A DNA stretch of 64,000 bases from positions 16,888,686-16,952,685 of the forward strand of contig OU452222.1 in the NCBI GenBank assembly GCA_911728455.2, read 5' to 3'. The stretch is from Marthasterias glacialis. Taxonomy: Eukaryota; Echinodermata; Asteroidea; Forcipulatida; Asteriidae. Positions 1-12,500 of the stretch are shown piece after piece. Position numbers and translations under genes: made by a program. The first letter of the stretch is position 1; the number at the start of each line of letters is the position of its first letter. The notes under the pieces were generated by a model, which was not told where the DNA came from, ran no database searches, and saw nothing but the letters and a program-made list of their open reading frames with translations.

Positions 1-479
1 ATTCAAAAGAGCAATACATTCTTTAATGAATAAAACTAATAAATTGCATTTTGACCTTACAGATGGCTCTAAAAAAAATGTTATTGAAACGATTGACCTG
101 GCCAACCACCCTAAACCACCCTACGTGAAAATGTGTATGCAACCATGCCCGCTGCTGGTACCCAGAACTCAACTATAACAGCGCGTGTCATTTTGTCTGT
201 GTGTTGCAAGGCACCTGCCTGAAATTGAGCAGGCAGCGCCCAGTGGTTATTGTGCTCCACACAAAAATCCATTTGTTTAATTATTTGTTGATGGATTTAT
301 TCTGCTGGATATCTCATTTGAAAGTTAATAATAACTTTGGTCATCCTACAGAAATTGTGATACATTTGGATTCATTTTCCAGGGTAAAAATGGCTGGAGC
401 ACGGATCATACACCTTTTACAAAGTGATTTACCTTCCACTAGATTTCAAAAGAAATACCATATCAAAAGCCGTTATCGT

Positions 480-612
480 GTAGAGAAGAGTATACTGATG
501 AGCAGAGTATACTGTTTGAAGCGTCAAGAACACACTGGCTCTTTTCAGAGCCACCACTCCTCCCAAAAGAGATTTATATATGATCGTACCCTGCAAATTT
601 AACTAGTTTACT
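480..612 (+). mobile_element. Dispersed repeat carrying a histone-type 3' stem-loop, copy A
   Basis: Contains GGCTCTTTTCAGAGCC at 537-552 followed by ACCA and, 13 nt on, purine-rich AAAAGAGA. This is the layout of a histone mRNA 3' end with its downstream element. No histone coding sequence precedes it. The inverted copy at 7105-7246 shares about 130 bp. Confidence 0.75.
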
Positions 613-1139
613 AGTTATAGTGTCCTTTAGAATGAGACCGTGTATACTTTTTTAAAAATAATATTTCATCGACAGCGTATCTCACCTTTTAACAACATTT
701 TTATTTTATTGACAAAAACCATTCGATTGTCACCGCTTCAATATTTTGTGTATGTATTTTTTGACAATAGTAAATAAAACAAATAGTAATATTGGTCAAA
801 ACTCATTGTTTTAAGATTGGTGATATTGTTGGATTGTGTGCTTATTCCTACAATGCATATATTCATTTCGTGTTTGATACTTCTGAAAACACCACACATC
901 AGATGCAGTGATAACATCACAACTTCTCCATATCAAGTTATCGTCTTTATAAACAAAACAAAAACAAAAAACTCTGTTTAAAAACGAGCCTGACGGACAT
1001 GAAGCAAGGAACAAAAATAAATGTTTCCAAAATGTTTCAACAAATTTAAAGACCTATTTCATAAAATATAAGTAAGATTCTGAGTCAAATCTTACAGATG
1101 GAATTTGTCAGAACTTGGTTCCTGTTTTATTGCCAGTAA

Positions 1140-1312
1140 AGCAATTACACGGAGGCTGCAGAGGCCATGGCCTCTCTTACCCTGGTTTTGGGCCTTGGTG
1201 TCCCTTCAAAAGTTTCTCCTATTTTTCCCAATAAAAGTGCCCTTTGCAAAATGAAAATGGCCTTGCCCTCTCAAAGATGAAATTCCAGGCCTAAGGTACA
1301 TCAGATGGCGCC
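1140..1312. repeat. Dispersed repeat with TTGCCTCC / GCCCTT motifs
   Basis: Member of a family also at 4130-4300, 22255-22435, 34590-34745 and 45966-46300. Members share a GAGGC-GCCTC palindrome at one end and GGGCAAGGGCACC blocks. Confidence 0.55.
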
Positions 1313-1424
1313 CTTCAATACAATGCAACCTGCATTGTAGTGAAAAAACGTTCCTTTTTAGCAGACCATTTTAACACAAAGTTCTGCTTCAGAGATTTTA
1401 AGATACAAAACTCATTATATTTTC

Positions 1425-2520
1425 CACGTTGTCTTCATATTTTATACATCATACATATTTTAGCTGCCTTTTTTTATTTTGCAAAGGAACAACTGTATTC
1501 AGCATTGGTTTTTGCGTCAATCCCATGCGACCCCCAGTTGCTGTCTGGTTTTTTTTTTTCTAAAGATCTCATAAATGTCCTCATACACAACACAAGTAGT
1601 TTTTGTACACTGACATGTTTTTGCTGAATCTTATCTTTTATCTGGCGAAGAGACGTCTGTGTCTGCATTGGTTCTCACGTAGACCCATTTCACTGCCAAG
1701 TCCCGTCTTTGGTGTTCATTGGAGCCCAACGATCCCACGTCATCTTCAGTTTATGTACATCGTACATATTTATGCTGTCTTTTTTTCAAAAATCTTGTGA
1801 AGGAACAAATATGTCTGCCTTGGTTCTCACCCAGACCCATTCGACTGATACGTCTTGTCTTCAATGTTTGCTGCAACTCAAAGATCCCATGTTGTCTTCA
1901 GCTTATGTACATCGTACACGTTTATGCTGTCTTTTTTCCTTTTTTTTTTAATCTCGTGAAGGAACGACTGTGTCTGCCTTGGTTCTCACGCAGTCCCATT
2001 CGACTGCCACGTCCCGTCTTTGGCGTTCATTGAAACCCAAAGATCCAATGTTGTCTTCAGCTTATGTACATAGTACACGTTTATGCTGTCTTTTTTTATT
2101 TTTTATATTCTTGTGAAGAGACGTCTGTGGGTCTGTGGTGTGTGTCTGCCTTGGTTCTCACGTAGTCCCACTCCACCGCCACGTCCCGTCTTTGGTGTTT
2201 ATTGAAACTCAAAGATCCCATGTTGTCTTCAGCTTATGTACATCGTACACGTTTATGTTTTTTTTTATTTTTTTATTTTAATCTTGTGAAGGAACGACTG
2301 GGTTCTCACGTAGTCCCATTCCACCGCCACGTCCCGTCTTTGGTGTTCATTGAGACCCAACGATCCCACATTGTCTTCAGCTCATGTACATTGTACACAT
2401 TTATGCTGTCCATTTTTGTTTTATCTCGTGAAGGAACGACTATGTCTGCCTTGGTTCTCACGTAGTCCCATTCGACCGCCACGGCCCGTCTTCGGTGTTT
2501 GTTGAAACCTTGGGAAAGAA
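1425..2520. repeat. Tandem array, about 160-bp unit, six or so copies
   Basis: Repeats the order GAAGGAACGACTGTGTCTGC, TTCTCACGTAGTCCCATTCG, GTCCCGTCTTTGGTGTTCAT, ATCCCATGTTGTCTTCAGC, TTATGTACATCGTACACG and a T-rich spacer. The left copies are the most diverged. ORFs in it are only echoes of the period. Lies 3' of VIRMA. Confidence 0.9.
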
Positions 2521-2556
2521 AAGAACTCACAAGATAAGTGAAACTGACAATTATTA

Positions 2557-2572
2557 TTTATTTTATTTTATT
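2557..2572 (-). promoter_or_regulatory. Candidate VIRMA polyadenylation signals
   Basis: Three overlapping minus-strand AATAAA hexamers lie about 710 nt past the VIRMA stop. They sit in an AT-rich run, so they may be fortuitous. Confidence 0.25.
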
Positions 2573-3279
2573 TTTTTTTTGGGGGGGGGGAATGAAGCGT
2601 CTTGACATTTACAAATTTGTAATTTCTGATAAAGATTCGACAGACTCGTCCTGGATTCTGATTGCTGCAACAAGCAAAGCTCGGATCTCATGGCCCTGCT
2701 TACCGCAGAATTCTGCGCCTATGGCGCCCTTTCAGCACCCAAATCTATGGGCTATTATAAACACATAATTCTGGGGTAAGCAGAGCCATAAAATTTGGCC
2801 CTGGTTAGTTCCCTGACTATCATTAGATGGAAATAGGAATGTAATGAAAATACATATGAAATAAATGAAAATAGGAATATCACTGAGTATGATTAGGTAG
2901 GATTCATGTATCAAGTAAACAAATATACATTGTAAATAAAAAACTTCAACACAATGATGAGCAGAATTTCGAAACGTTTGCAAGGAACACAATAGTATGA
3001 TGAAAATATGCAGAACCATAATTTGCACTTCATGGCAAAACAGACACAATCAAATAATGCAAATGCACTCATAAAACCAATCATATAAAGCCCATTAAAT
3101 CTACAAAATAATGACTGGGTATACAATTCATAACGATACATTGCAAGTGTGTAGTGTCTTGCATTATGTAAGTGCATAAATTTAATGCAAATTCGTGAAA
3201 TGGACAAGCCTCTATAGCAAAATGGCAATAATGAAAGTTCCAACACCACGGCCATCCCTTCATATCTCCTCAACCACAC

Positions 3280-3571
3280 TCACCTCGAGTACTGATCCTT
3301 GCCCCCTTGTCCGGTCCAACCCCCGCCCCCACCGCCGCCTCCCCCGCTGCCCCTCCCGCCAGCACTGCCGGACCTGAACCCCCTCCCAGGCCTTCTCATG
3401 TTGGCTCCGCCCCTCTGTTGGCTCCCGTTGCCTCTGATATTGCCTCTGGGCTCTCCCCGCTGCATGTAGGAGCCCTCTCTATTGCGGTTGTCTCCGCTCA
3501 TGCGGCCGTAGGGCTGCTGGCCTGAAACTTGCCCACGGCTATCCTGCCTTGTGTCCATTCTGTTGTCAGTC
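3280..3571 (-). CDS. VIRMA: VIRMA exon 34, terminal RGG tail (aa 1957-2053)
   Basis: Acceptor ctgcag|GAC; reads RTDNRMDTRQDSRGQVSG, then RGNIRGNGSQQRGGANM, a second Gly run, and ends KDQYSR with TGA at 3280-3282. The stop codon lies inside CGAG|GTGAGT, a full donor consensus, so an alternative spliced C-terminus from a further exon is possible. The simple reading is that this is the last coding exon. Confidence 0.85.
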
Positions 3572-6500
3572 CTGCAGGAGCGATAAGATTCAAATGGAAG
3601 GAAAGGCTCATCAATACGTGAGTTTTTTTTTTGTTACCGCCTTTGTTGATCTGCTTTAGTATAGCCAACTTGTATCAATAATAATAATTCTTATATAGCG
3701 CTTTATCACACCTGATAGCATCTCAAAGCACACTTTTTTTTTTACTGTAAAGAAAAACAGCACAAAATATAACCAACTAATAGGAAAATCGTGATAATTA
3801 CTATTAAAAATCCAAGTAAAATAGAAAGATTAAACATTAACACATCTAATCAAGTTCTAAAAGAAATGATCACGACAAACCATCATTACAATGATAGATG
3901 AACCATACCACAATAGATACAAAGTCAACAAAAGGTTAACAGTTAAAACAGGTAAGTTAACAGTTTTTAAAATATTTTTTTTAGACTAAATTATGTGACA
4001 GTTGAATTCTACGAAAGCAGCACCAAAATTAACACATAAACAATATTTTATGACTGATACTGTTAAAACCTCCAGAACATAAAAAGTAACAAGCATATAT
4101 CAAACCTAATCAAATCACACTTTGTTAGCAGGCTTGATACTTCACAGAGGCAATGGAGGCAATTGCCTCCGCTGCCTCTGGTCATTGCCTTGGTGCCCTT
4201 AAATTGTTCCAATAGAAACTTACAATTTGCTCACAGAGTTGCCCTTTATCAAGAAGAAAATGCCGTGGTGCCCTTGCCCTTTCAAGAAGGAAGCAACAGG
4301 GTCACAACATTTCTTCTAGACCACTTCCAAATCTAACACCTTTTTTTCTCTGGGGTGGCTGATTGGTGCAGTAGAAATGTTTTAGATCTTGCCACACGTG
4401 AACCCAACCTACTGTTTTTCTACACAGCCTTAAGGCTAGTCCAGACTTGAAATGAAGGAGTAGGCAAAATAGATTCGATGATTTGAACGGACACTTGGAT
4501 TCCCTGCATCTGAACTGGGCCCAGATTATGAAGTGGGGAACCGGTCCTTTTTTTTTTCTGTCCGACCGAAGGTGGCTGGTACTCTTACCTCGACTGGTTC
4601 CCTTCCCATCGCCTGGATGCAAAGTTCCTCTGCTGGTTGTTTCCGCCCGTCCCGCTGTTCCCGTAACCTGGTCGCTGTTGTTGCCTGTTGTTCCACTGGC
4701 CTCCTCCACCTCCTCCTCCTCCACGCCCACCCCTTTGAGCCCCACCCCCTGCATTATTTCCACAAACGCAAACATTAGAGTCATTAACAACATGAAGTCT
4801 AAGGCTTTTTCATATGAGTTTCCACACCACAATATATCTCTTATTTCAAGGTAAGAAAAACATTGCATTAAATAACACCAACAATGTTAACAACTGACGA
4901 AGGTTGAGGATAAATCTGAACATCTCCCAGGTGGATCCAGGGATGAGAGTGAATGAAAATGAAAAATCCAAGAAACACCGATGGAGGGTTTGGGTGGCTA
5001 CCAGCCACGCCATAACCCGTATCAATGGCAGCATTCTGTGCTTAAATGTAGATGGGGCAAGCACCTTGGTGTAGTCAAAATACAGTACAAGTACTGTGTT
5101 AAGGCTTTACAAGGGCCTGTATTGGATGTTTGTAAATGAAATTATAAAATATATATATATATATATATATATAAATATTTAAAAAAAAAAAAATTTTTTT
5201 TTTCAAAACTTTCATACAAATAATTTTGTAAAATCCGGAACCGGGGGAGTCTCATCCCTGCGGATCCCTAAACAAGATTGAGTTACTCAAAGTAACTCAA
5301 ACTGTTTTTGTTGAACTAGTTAACGCCGGAAGAGGTGTATACACTCATATGTTTCCAGTGCCAGAAATCGGATGGCGTGTAAACCCGGTTTTGTATACAC
5401 TCCGGAATACCGGAAGAATAACACGCCCTGCCATTCTATTGTGTAGCATGCTTCGCTTCCCCATACAAAGAGGGAACAAGGGGTATTGGAATTCATGTTA
5501 GATATCTCCCTTTTTTTTCCGGGGGTTATTATGTTGATTCCAGACCTTCATCCTTTTCTTGTACAAAGAAAGATTATGAGAGATTGACAGGCTGCCACTA
5601 TTGTTTGTTGTTGTATTCGGGTGAATGGGAGGCAAGTCCCAGTGGTCAGAGATTTTAGCATACCATGGTCGATTATCTGCCGTGGCTTTTGGCTAAGGTT
5701 TAGCGATTCACGGTGAATGCACCTTCTATTTGTTTGAAAGAGAAAACAAAATCCCGGTGCATTTTATAACAAAATGTATTGTCTTTACTTTGTTTTAATA
5801 GTCAGGGTTTCACTGTGACAACAATACTCTCAAAAACTAATTGTTCCGCCAGTTCTGAAAAATGAGTTCCGTCCGTGGGCACAGAACAATTTTGGGAAAC
5901 CTAAGCACTAAGTGGTAAAACAGTTGGTTCCTACCTCCATCTCTCCTGCCGTAGTTGTTAGCCGGTCCATTCCATGGCCCCCTTCCTCCCTGGAAACCCC
6001 CTCTCTGGCCTCCAGCCCCGCCCATGAAGCCCCCGCCACGTCCACTACGACCCTGTTGTGGCCCCTACAGACAAAGCAAGGGCAGTAATTCACAGTCATG
6101 TCTCAGTAAAAACAAACTACACACTAACCAGCAGAAACTTCATTAATATTAATCTTTGATATTCCTCCACTGACACACCAAAAAAAGCCTCCGTGCAATA
6201 CACACAGCATTTTTACACAAAGTCACAGCTTCAACGATAAGACTCAAACACAAAATTAAAAAAAACAGAAGCAAACTTCGGAACTGGAGCACGAGCACCT
6301 CCCACCATGTGACCTTAGTTATTTAGGTTTGTTCCTCGTTTGTATTTTTCTGTGTTAAAGAAGATGGGCCATGGTGAATGATGTTGACGTAATTGTTTAG
6401 TTTTCTGCTTTCTATAATTATTGCATCGGACAAACTTCTATTTTGTGACATTTAATTGACAAAAGAAGTGATAGTTGCAAGGAGTTTTTACTCCTTTAAC

Positions 6501-9500
6501 TAGCCAGCCGCCTAAATTTATCAAAATCCCGGAAATGAGGGCAGCAAACAAATCATGACGTCACTGGGAGTACTGAATCCCTGGATGGTCTGCACTGAGC
6601 AATGCTTCAATGAGTAACAGCAAACAGCCGTTTGACAGAGAAGTACTTCCTGCGACGACACTATTCTTTAGAATTTCTGGAGACAACTTTCAGGCACCGA
6701 CTGCTGTTGTTCTGATTTTGGCTCGAGGCGGGGGTGAAAAGAGGCTCTGGAACTGCCTTTGTAAACGAATAACCACGCATTCTAAATTCTGTCACCGTTT
6801 TTTTGTGGTAGATATAGGTGTATTTAGGGATGTAAAACTTTTTTTTAAGAGAGACTTTTAGCATGGCCCTTCCTCTTTAACAGCATTAAAGACGGTAAAT
6901 TTCGTGAGGTCGGTAAATGTTTTTCAAATTTATGTCAGCCACTTTTTAAGGTTGCCTTTTGAGTTGCAAGTGTGACTGTTTTTAGTTAACCATTTTTGGG
7001 GAAAATTGCCCCTCAAATGTAGAGGGCAAACTGTATTGTGAACTGCCCACAGCAGAGGATGATAGCACAGGACAAATTCCCTATTGCTTCCGATGACAAT
7101 TTGTGATGCGTAACTATATTTAGTAAACTAGTAAACTTGCAGTTAAAACCACATATAAATCTCTTTTGGGAGGAGTGGTGGCTCTGAAAAGAGCCGGTGC
7201 AGTCTCAACGTTTCAAACAGTATACTCTGCCCTTCTTCAGGAGAAAGTCACAATTTGTGAATTTGATGTGAACGTAACTAATTTTCAAAACTTCTCAATT
7301 TTTTATTTTAGTTTTTTTAATTAACATACAAAGCCAAAGCCAACTTACTCTCTGTTGTTTCTTGGAGTCCGTTGACTCATTAGCCTCTGCAGCTAAGAAG
7401 TCATCGACGTGCATAGAGGGCGGTCTGCTGGTATTTTGAGCTCGCTGTCTGAAGATATCGTAACCTCTGCCGCTCCTCCCTGGCATGGGTCGACCAAACT
7501 GGTTGAAGTTGCCTGATTGATCTGGAAAGAAGAAGGGGGGGGGGGGTGTTGGTTGTTAGTTATACTCCTCAAGGTTACTAGACCTTACGCATTCGCTGCC
7601 ATCTTTGGGGTCAAACGCAGCATCGAATGTGCATTGTAGCTGTTTTGACCTGGGTTGGGACATGTTAACTTCACAAGCACGCACTGCCTGAGAAATTCCC
7701 ATCAGGCAAGCGTCAATTCTGCATTGAAAACTTAATCCTTTCTTTGATTTAAACAACTTACTGTGTGCTCTTTTGATGCCATAGTTGAAGCGATGTTGAG
7801 ACCTTGATGTGAGGGATTCATACTTTCTTCGAACACTCCTATTGAATTACGAAAAGAAAAAATATTATATTTTTACTTTTATATTAACATCAAGGAAATG
7901 AAAAAGAAAGAAAGTACACCCCTGCTGAATGAAGAAATAAATAAAAAAAACATCAACCTCAACAACATAAAGAAAAATCAAACCCCAAAAATCAATTGAA
8001 TTGAAATGCAAAATCATTCAAACTTAACCCTAACCAAATCCCCACATCACAAGAATATATTTTATTTGATTGTGGAATGCACTATTAGACTCATTGTGCT
8101 TAACATGAAGCCTGGCACTTTCAGCTTTGAGCTTTGCTAGAATGATCAGAGACACTTGATACATTTAAAGACACAAGCTGCATTCGCACTCGATTCAAAA
8201 TGGGTAACTTGCCGCCAAATAATTGTTAACTTACCGATATTAAGTCCTAGTGCGAGAGCAACCAGTAACTTACCGGTGAGGTTAAGTTTACTGCAACAGT
8301 GCCGTTAACTTAACAGGGGGAATTGAAGTCGCAGTAACTGAACAATTGTTACCTTTACAGAGACAAAACGTCCAATGCAAACAGCACACTCGCAGTAACT
8401 TAACAATACTGTTATGTAACAATAGATTTTTACATTGAGTATCAGTATGTGTTTATTACGTTATGCATAAATTAGTGCCCGCGTAAGTTAGCGCACTGTC
8501 ACACGTATGGCTATGAGCACAGAAGTTACTGGACACAAAATAATCCAAGTGCGAACAGCCAGCAACTCACCAGGCCGGTAAGTTAACTTACTGGCCAGTT
8601 AAGTTACCGGACCAAAAAGTCCCATGCGAACACGGCTTTTATGAGCCAAAAAAAAACAACAACAACAAAACAAAAAAGCAGGGACAGGGCAGATGTAGTA
8701 TACCTCTTCTTCTGGTCTTTCTCTTGAGGCAAGTTTTCTGCACTAAGGTCTTTCTCCAGCTCTGCTTGAAGATCCAGGTCAGGAAAATAAATGACTCGGA
8801 GTTCCTCTAAGTCGCACTGAACCTGTAAATACACAGCAGGGAGACCAGGCTTTTTAAACAAATGCCGTTTCTGTTATTTTTGTTGACTTGAAAAAAAAAA
8901 TGCTCCTCAATTGCTTGGTTAGAATTGTGTGTGTGAGCTGACTCTGAAGAATTAATTTTGTGACTTCACAGTAAGAAAAAAAAAATGCTTGAAACAGTTT
9001 AATAGATGTAAAAATTTTGAAACAAGTTCGGTAAATGCTTCCACAACAAACCTCAGTAATGGCAAAAATGCATTTCATGCCATTGTTTTTTTACATGAAT
9101 TTAGTCATTGATTCCATGTTTTGTGCACTGCACGTTGAAGAACCCCCAGCACACTTAAGAGTGTTTTCTGGCATGTTGTCTGCAGATAGAGCCACATCAT
9201 CTGGTAAAAACCTTACAAGCAAAATGTACATGTGTCATGTCGTGGCCGAGCGGTTAAGAGCACCGGACTAAAGCTCTGGTGTTTCTTATCAGCAGAGTGT
9301 GGGTTTTGAGTACCGGTGGGTTTTGTGTCCTTAAGCAAGACACTTAACTATTACTGCTTCGTCCTTTGGATAGGATGCAAAGCAGTTGGTCTCGTGTGTT
9401 GTGTAATGCACGTAAAAGAACCCCAGTACACTTGTCGTAAAGAGAAGGGGTTTGCCCCGGTGTTTCTGGCATGGTCTGGCAGCAATATGCGCCACCTCAC

Positions 9501-12500
9501 CTTGTATCCCTTTCAAGGTGTTGTATTGTGGTTGTTTTGTCTCATAAAATCATTCTTTAACTTGGATTCAGGTGAATGAAAAACATCAACAGGAAGTCAA
9601 ACCGGAAGTAGCTCCTCATTTATACATGGTAAGAGCTAGGAACATGATTCTTTCACCAAATACCAAGGTTAGGGAAGGTTCTTCTTTGTTACACATTGCG
9701 TGACCTCTCTGAACTCTACTTCCGGTACCTCCTCATTTAAAAGTGGTTAGAGGTTCCTGTCCAAACCGGATGTTCATAAAGCTCAATTTAACGTATATTT
9801 TTCTTCATATTTTCTAATATTTAAGTTGGATTAACTTTTAATTTCATTTAACTTTTTACACATCAAATAATTTTTTAATACATCACACTCTGAACACCTA
9901 GTTTTTGTGATGCCACAAAAACTCAATTCTAGTTGTTTTTGTTTTTGGTCAGTGCTTGGAGAGCAACTCGACAGTAGTTAAGTCTGCTTTTTTGCGATCC
10001 TCAGGAGGGACTGTTTTGTCTTGGTTTGTCTGTTAGTGTATTTTTGGGGATTGTTTCTGCTTAGCGCAATTTTAAAATTTAAACATTTTATGTATCTATT
10101 TTTATATGTTGTATTTGTAAAAATGTTTATCCTGTGAAATTAATAAATGAAACGAAAAAAAGAAGAAGAAGGAACAATAGAATAATTCTATGGAACAGCA
10201 AAACTAGGGTAAGTGAACCTGGTGTTCATGAAAATTAAGATAACAATTTGATACTATATACATACCATTTCAGGTTCAATGTCACCATCATCTATGCCGG
10301 GTGGGCCGAGCCAGAACCCAGTGTTCAACCTATCGTCCCCCATGTAAAACACGGTCCGGGTATTGAACTGTTCCAAGAGACTCATGGGGGCCGGGAGGGT
10401 GATCTCAGTCAAGGGGGCCGAGGCTGCCTTTGAACCCCCCGGCTCTTCAGGGGAATCCAGGGTCTGGATCAGGCTGCTGATGCTGTCTAAGAGACTCTCA
10501 AGGATCTCATCTTCTTTGCAACATTCCTGAGAAGGAGAGTTGAGTAGTTTGGTTTACATACAGGAGATTACTCTTGGTGTTAAGACGCTCCAGTTGTATT
10601 AGTCGCAACAAAAACAAATCATCACTGCTAGAGGGTGCCATCATTCCACAAACTGCTATATCACACAATGAACTGCTATCACTTGAGCTCCTGTGATAGC
10701 AGTTAGTTAGTTTTTTGTGACTATTAATACAGCTGGAGTGTCTTCAAATCAAGCCTAAGAGTGGATAAGAAGAGGGCAAAATTTCCTTGCACTGCTTATG
10801 GCAGGAATCTGTGCTTATGGCCCGCAGAATCAAGTGCTTTACAGGTCACCATAAGCAGTGCCATGAAAACGGGCCCTGGTGGGGGGGGGGGGGATTTCAC
10901 AAAACTAGTCCTAACTTAGGATTAGTCCTAACTTAGGACTATAGGACTATTCCTATAAGTTAGGACTAGTTACTCATCCTAACTGGAAATTAGATTAGTC
11001 CTTGCATTTTGTGAAATCCACCACTGATCTTGCAAATCTCAGACATATCAGGAAAACATGGGTTTCGAGTTTGGGGTACATTCAAATTCTCTTGGCCACC
11101 TGTATTTAATTATAATTTTTTTTGGGGGGGGCGGTATTATTAGATGCCCCTCAATATCATGTCAGGAGAGGATCCATCTGTGTGTTGACATCAGAAGTCT
11201 GAAAGTACTGATATCAAATCAATACATTTAAACATCAATAAAAAGCAAACATTCAAAATTCACAACATTGGCCTCCACTTGCCTTATATGGGTACAACAA
11301 AGAAAACAATACAAATTATCAATATTGGAAATCACAAAAAGAATGAAGAAGTATTTGATTTGATTTGATTTAAAATGGTTGATTCACAATGAAAATATAT
11401 TAGAGGCGACAGGTCAAATAAAAACACTTGTAACAATTATTACAGTGAAATAGAATTTACAATAATAAGATAATAAGAAGCAAAACAAACAGTATTGAAA
11501 TATCTCGATGTAAACGGCATGATCACAATGATTGAAACAAAGAGAAAACAAAATATGTTATCAATGCAAAGTAACAGCAAACTGTCCATACAATCACAAG
11601 AGGTTTAATGGGAGACTTTTGAGGACACTAGGTGGCAGTAGACTTACCAGATAAATCCATTGCTCTCAGAAATGTGTGCAGAGCTACGCAAACAATGGAA
11701 AATACCTGGTAAGTCTGCTGCCACCTAGTGTTCCAAAGTCAACCCATCGTACAAAGCAGGTGTATTACTAACACAAATACATTGACGTGAGTGAAAACTA
11801 GAAATGACAATAAAACAGTCACTTACAATCAGTGTTTTCTCCAGCTGACAGAGTGGATGGCTCTCCACACCCCACATCAAGTACTCCTTCAACTGACCCA
11901 CATTCAGCATCTTAGTCCTGTATGGCCCTCCATCTTCCTGACAGGTGTCCTGGTCACCCTCGGACGGCCCTTCTATGGTCAGCAGCATCTGGAGCAGGTC
12001 CAGGGTGGTGGACAGAGTGGAAACATAGTCGGAGCTGTCCTTGTGGAAGGACGACTGGAGGCGAGTGAAGAGAGAATGGAAGGCTGACGACGTCTTGTCC
12101 AGCGCACTAGAAGGAAATCAAGTTGACGAGACATTCATTTTTAGATCGTTTTAATAAATTGTTCCTATGATGCAGTGTAATGAACAAGCATACAGTAATT
12201 GATTGGCCGAATTTATTTATGATCCACCCTTCTCCTCCACTGAATGCAAAGCGTGAACGAACCCACACCCACAACATTAACCAATTGACACCGGATGTCG
12301 TATGAACCTGCAAATGTTTTCCCTGCCTGGAAATGGAAGTTGTCTTAAGATGCCATTATAGTAATTTTGGACCAAGGGACCGAAGGTCGCCTGGTCATTC
12401 AACTACGTAGTGTGCGCAGACCATAGACACGCCGTCTAATGCTTCGTTTCACCCACAAAAGGACCAAAAAAACAGGTCTTGATTTTACTCGCATTTTGTG

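Larger units (their letters stand above)
1..3279. other. Region 3' of VIRMA
   Basis: Holds the VIRMA 3' UTR (end undefined), the 160-bp tandem array, a stem-loop repeat and a dispersed repeat. No convincing gene on either strand; ORFs of up to 133 aa lack family features. Confidence 0.6.

Noticed and set aside
4302..4868. 188-aa minus-strand ORF over VIRMA exon 33
   Set aside because: It reads a different frame from the one imposed by exon 32; the correct frame gives the RGG and Gln/Asn-rich tail.
9239..9320. tRNA-Leu gene
   Set aside because: Acceptor stem is not closed, the T arm is broken, and the same head recurs with a common SINE body at seven or more places.
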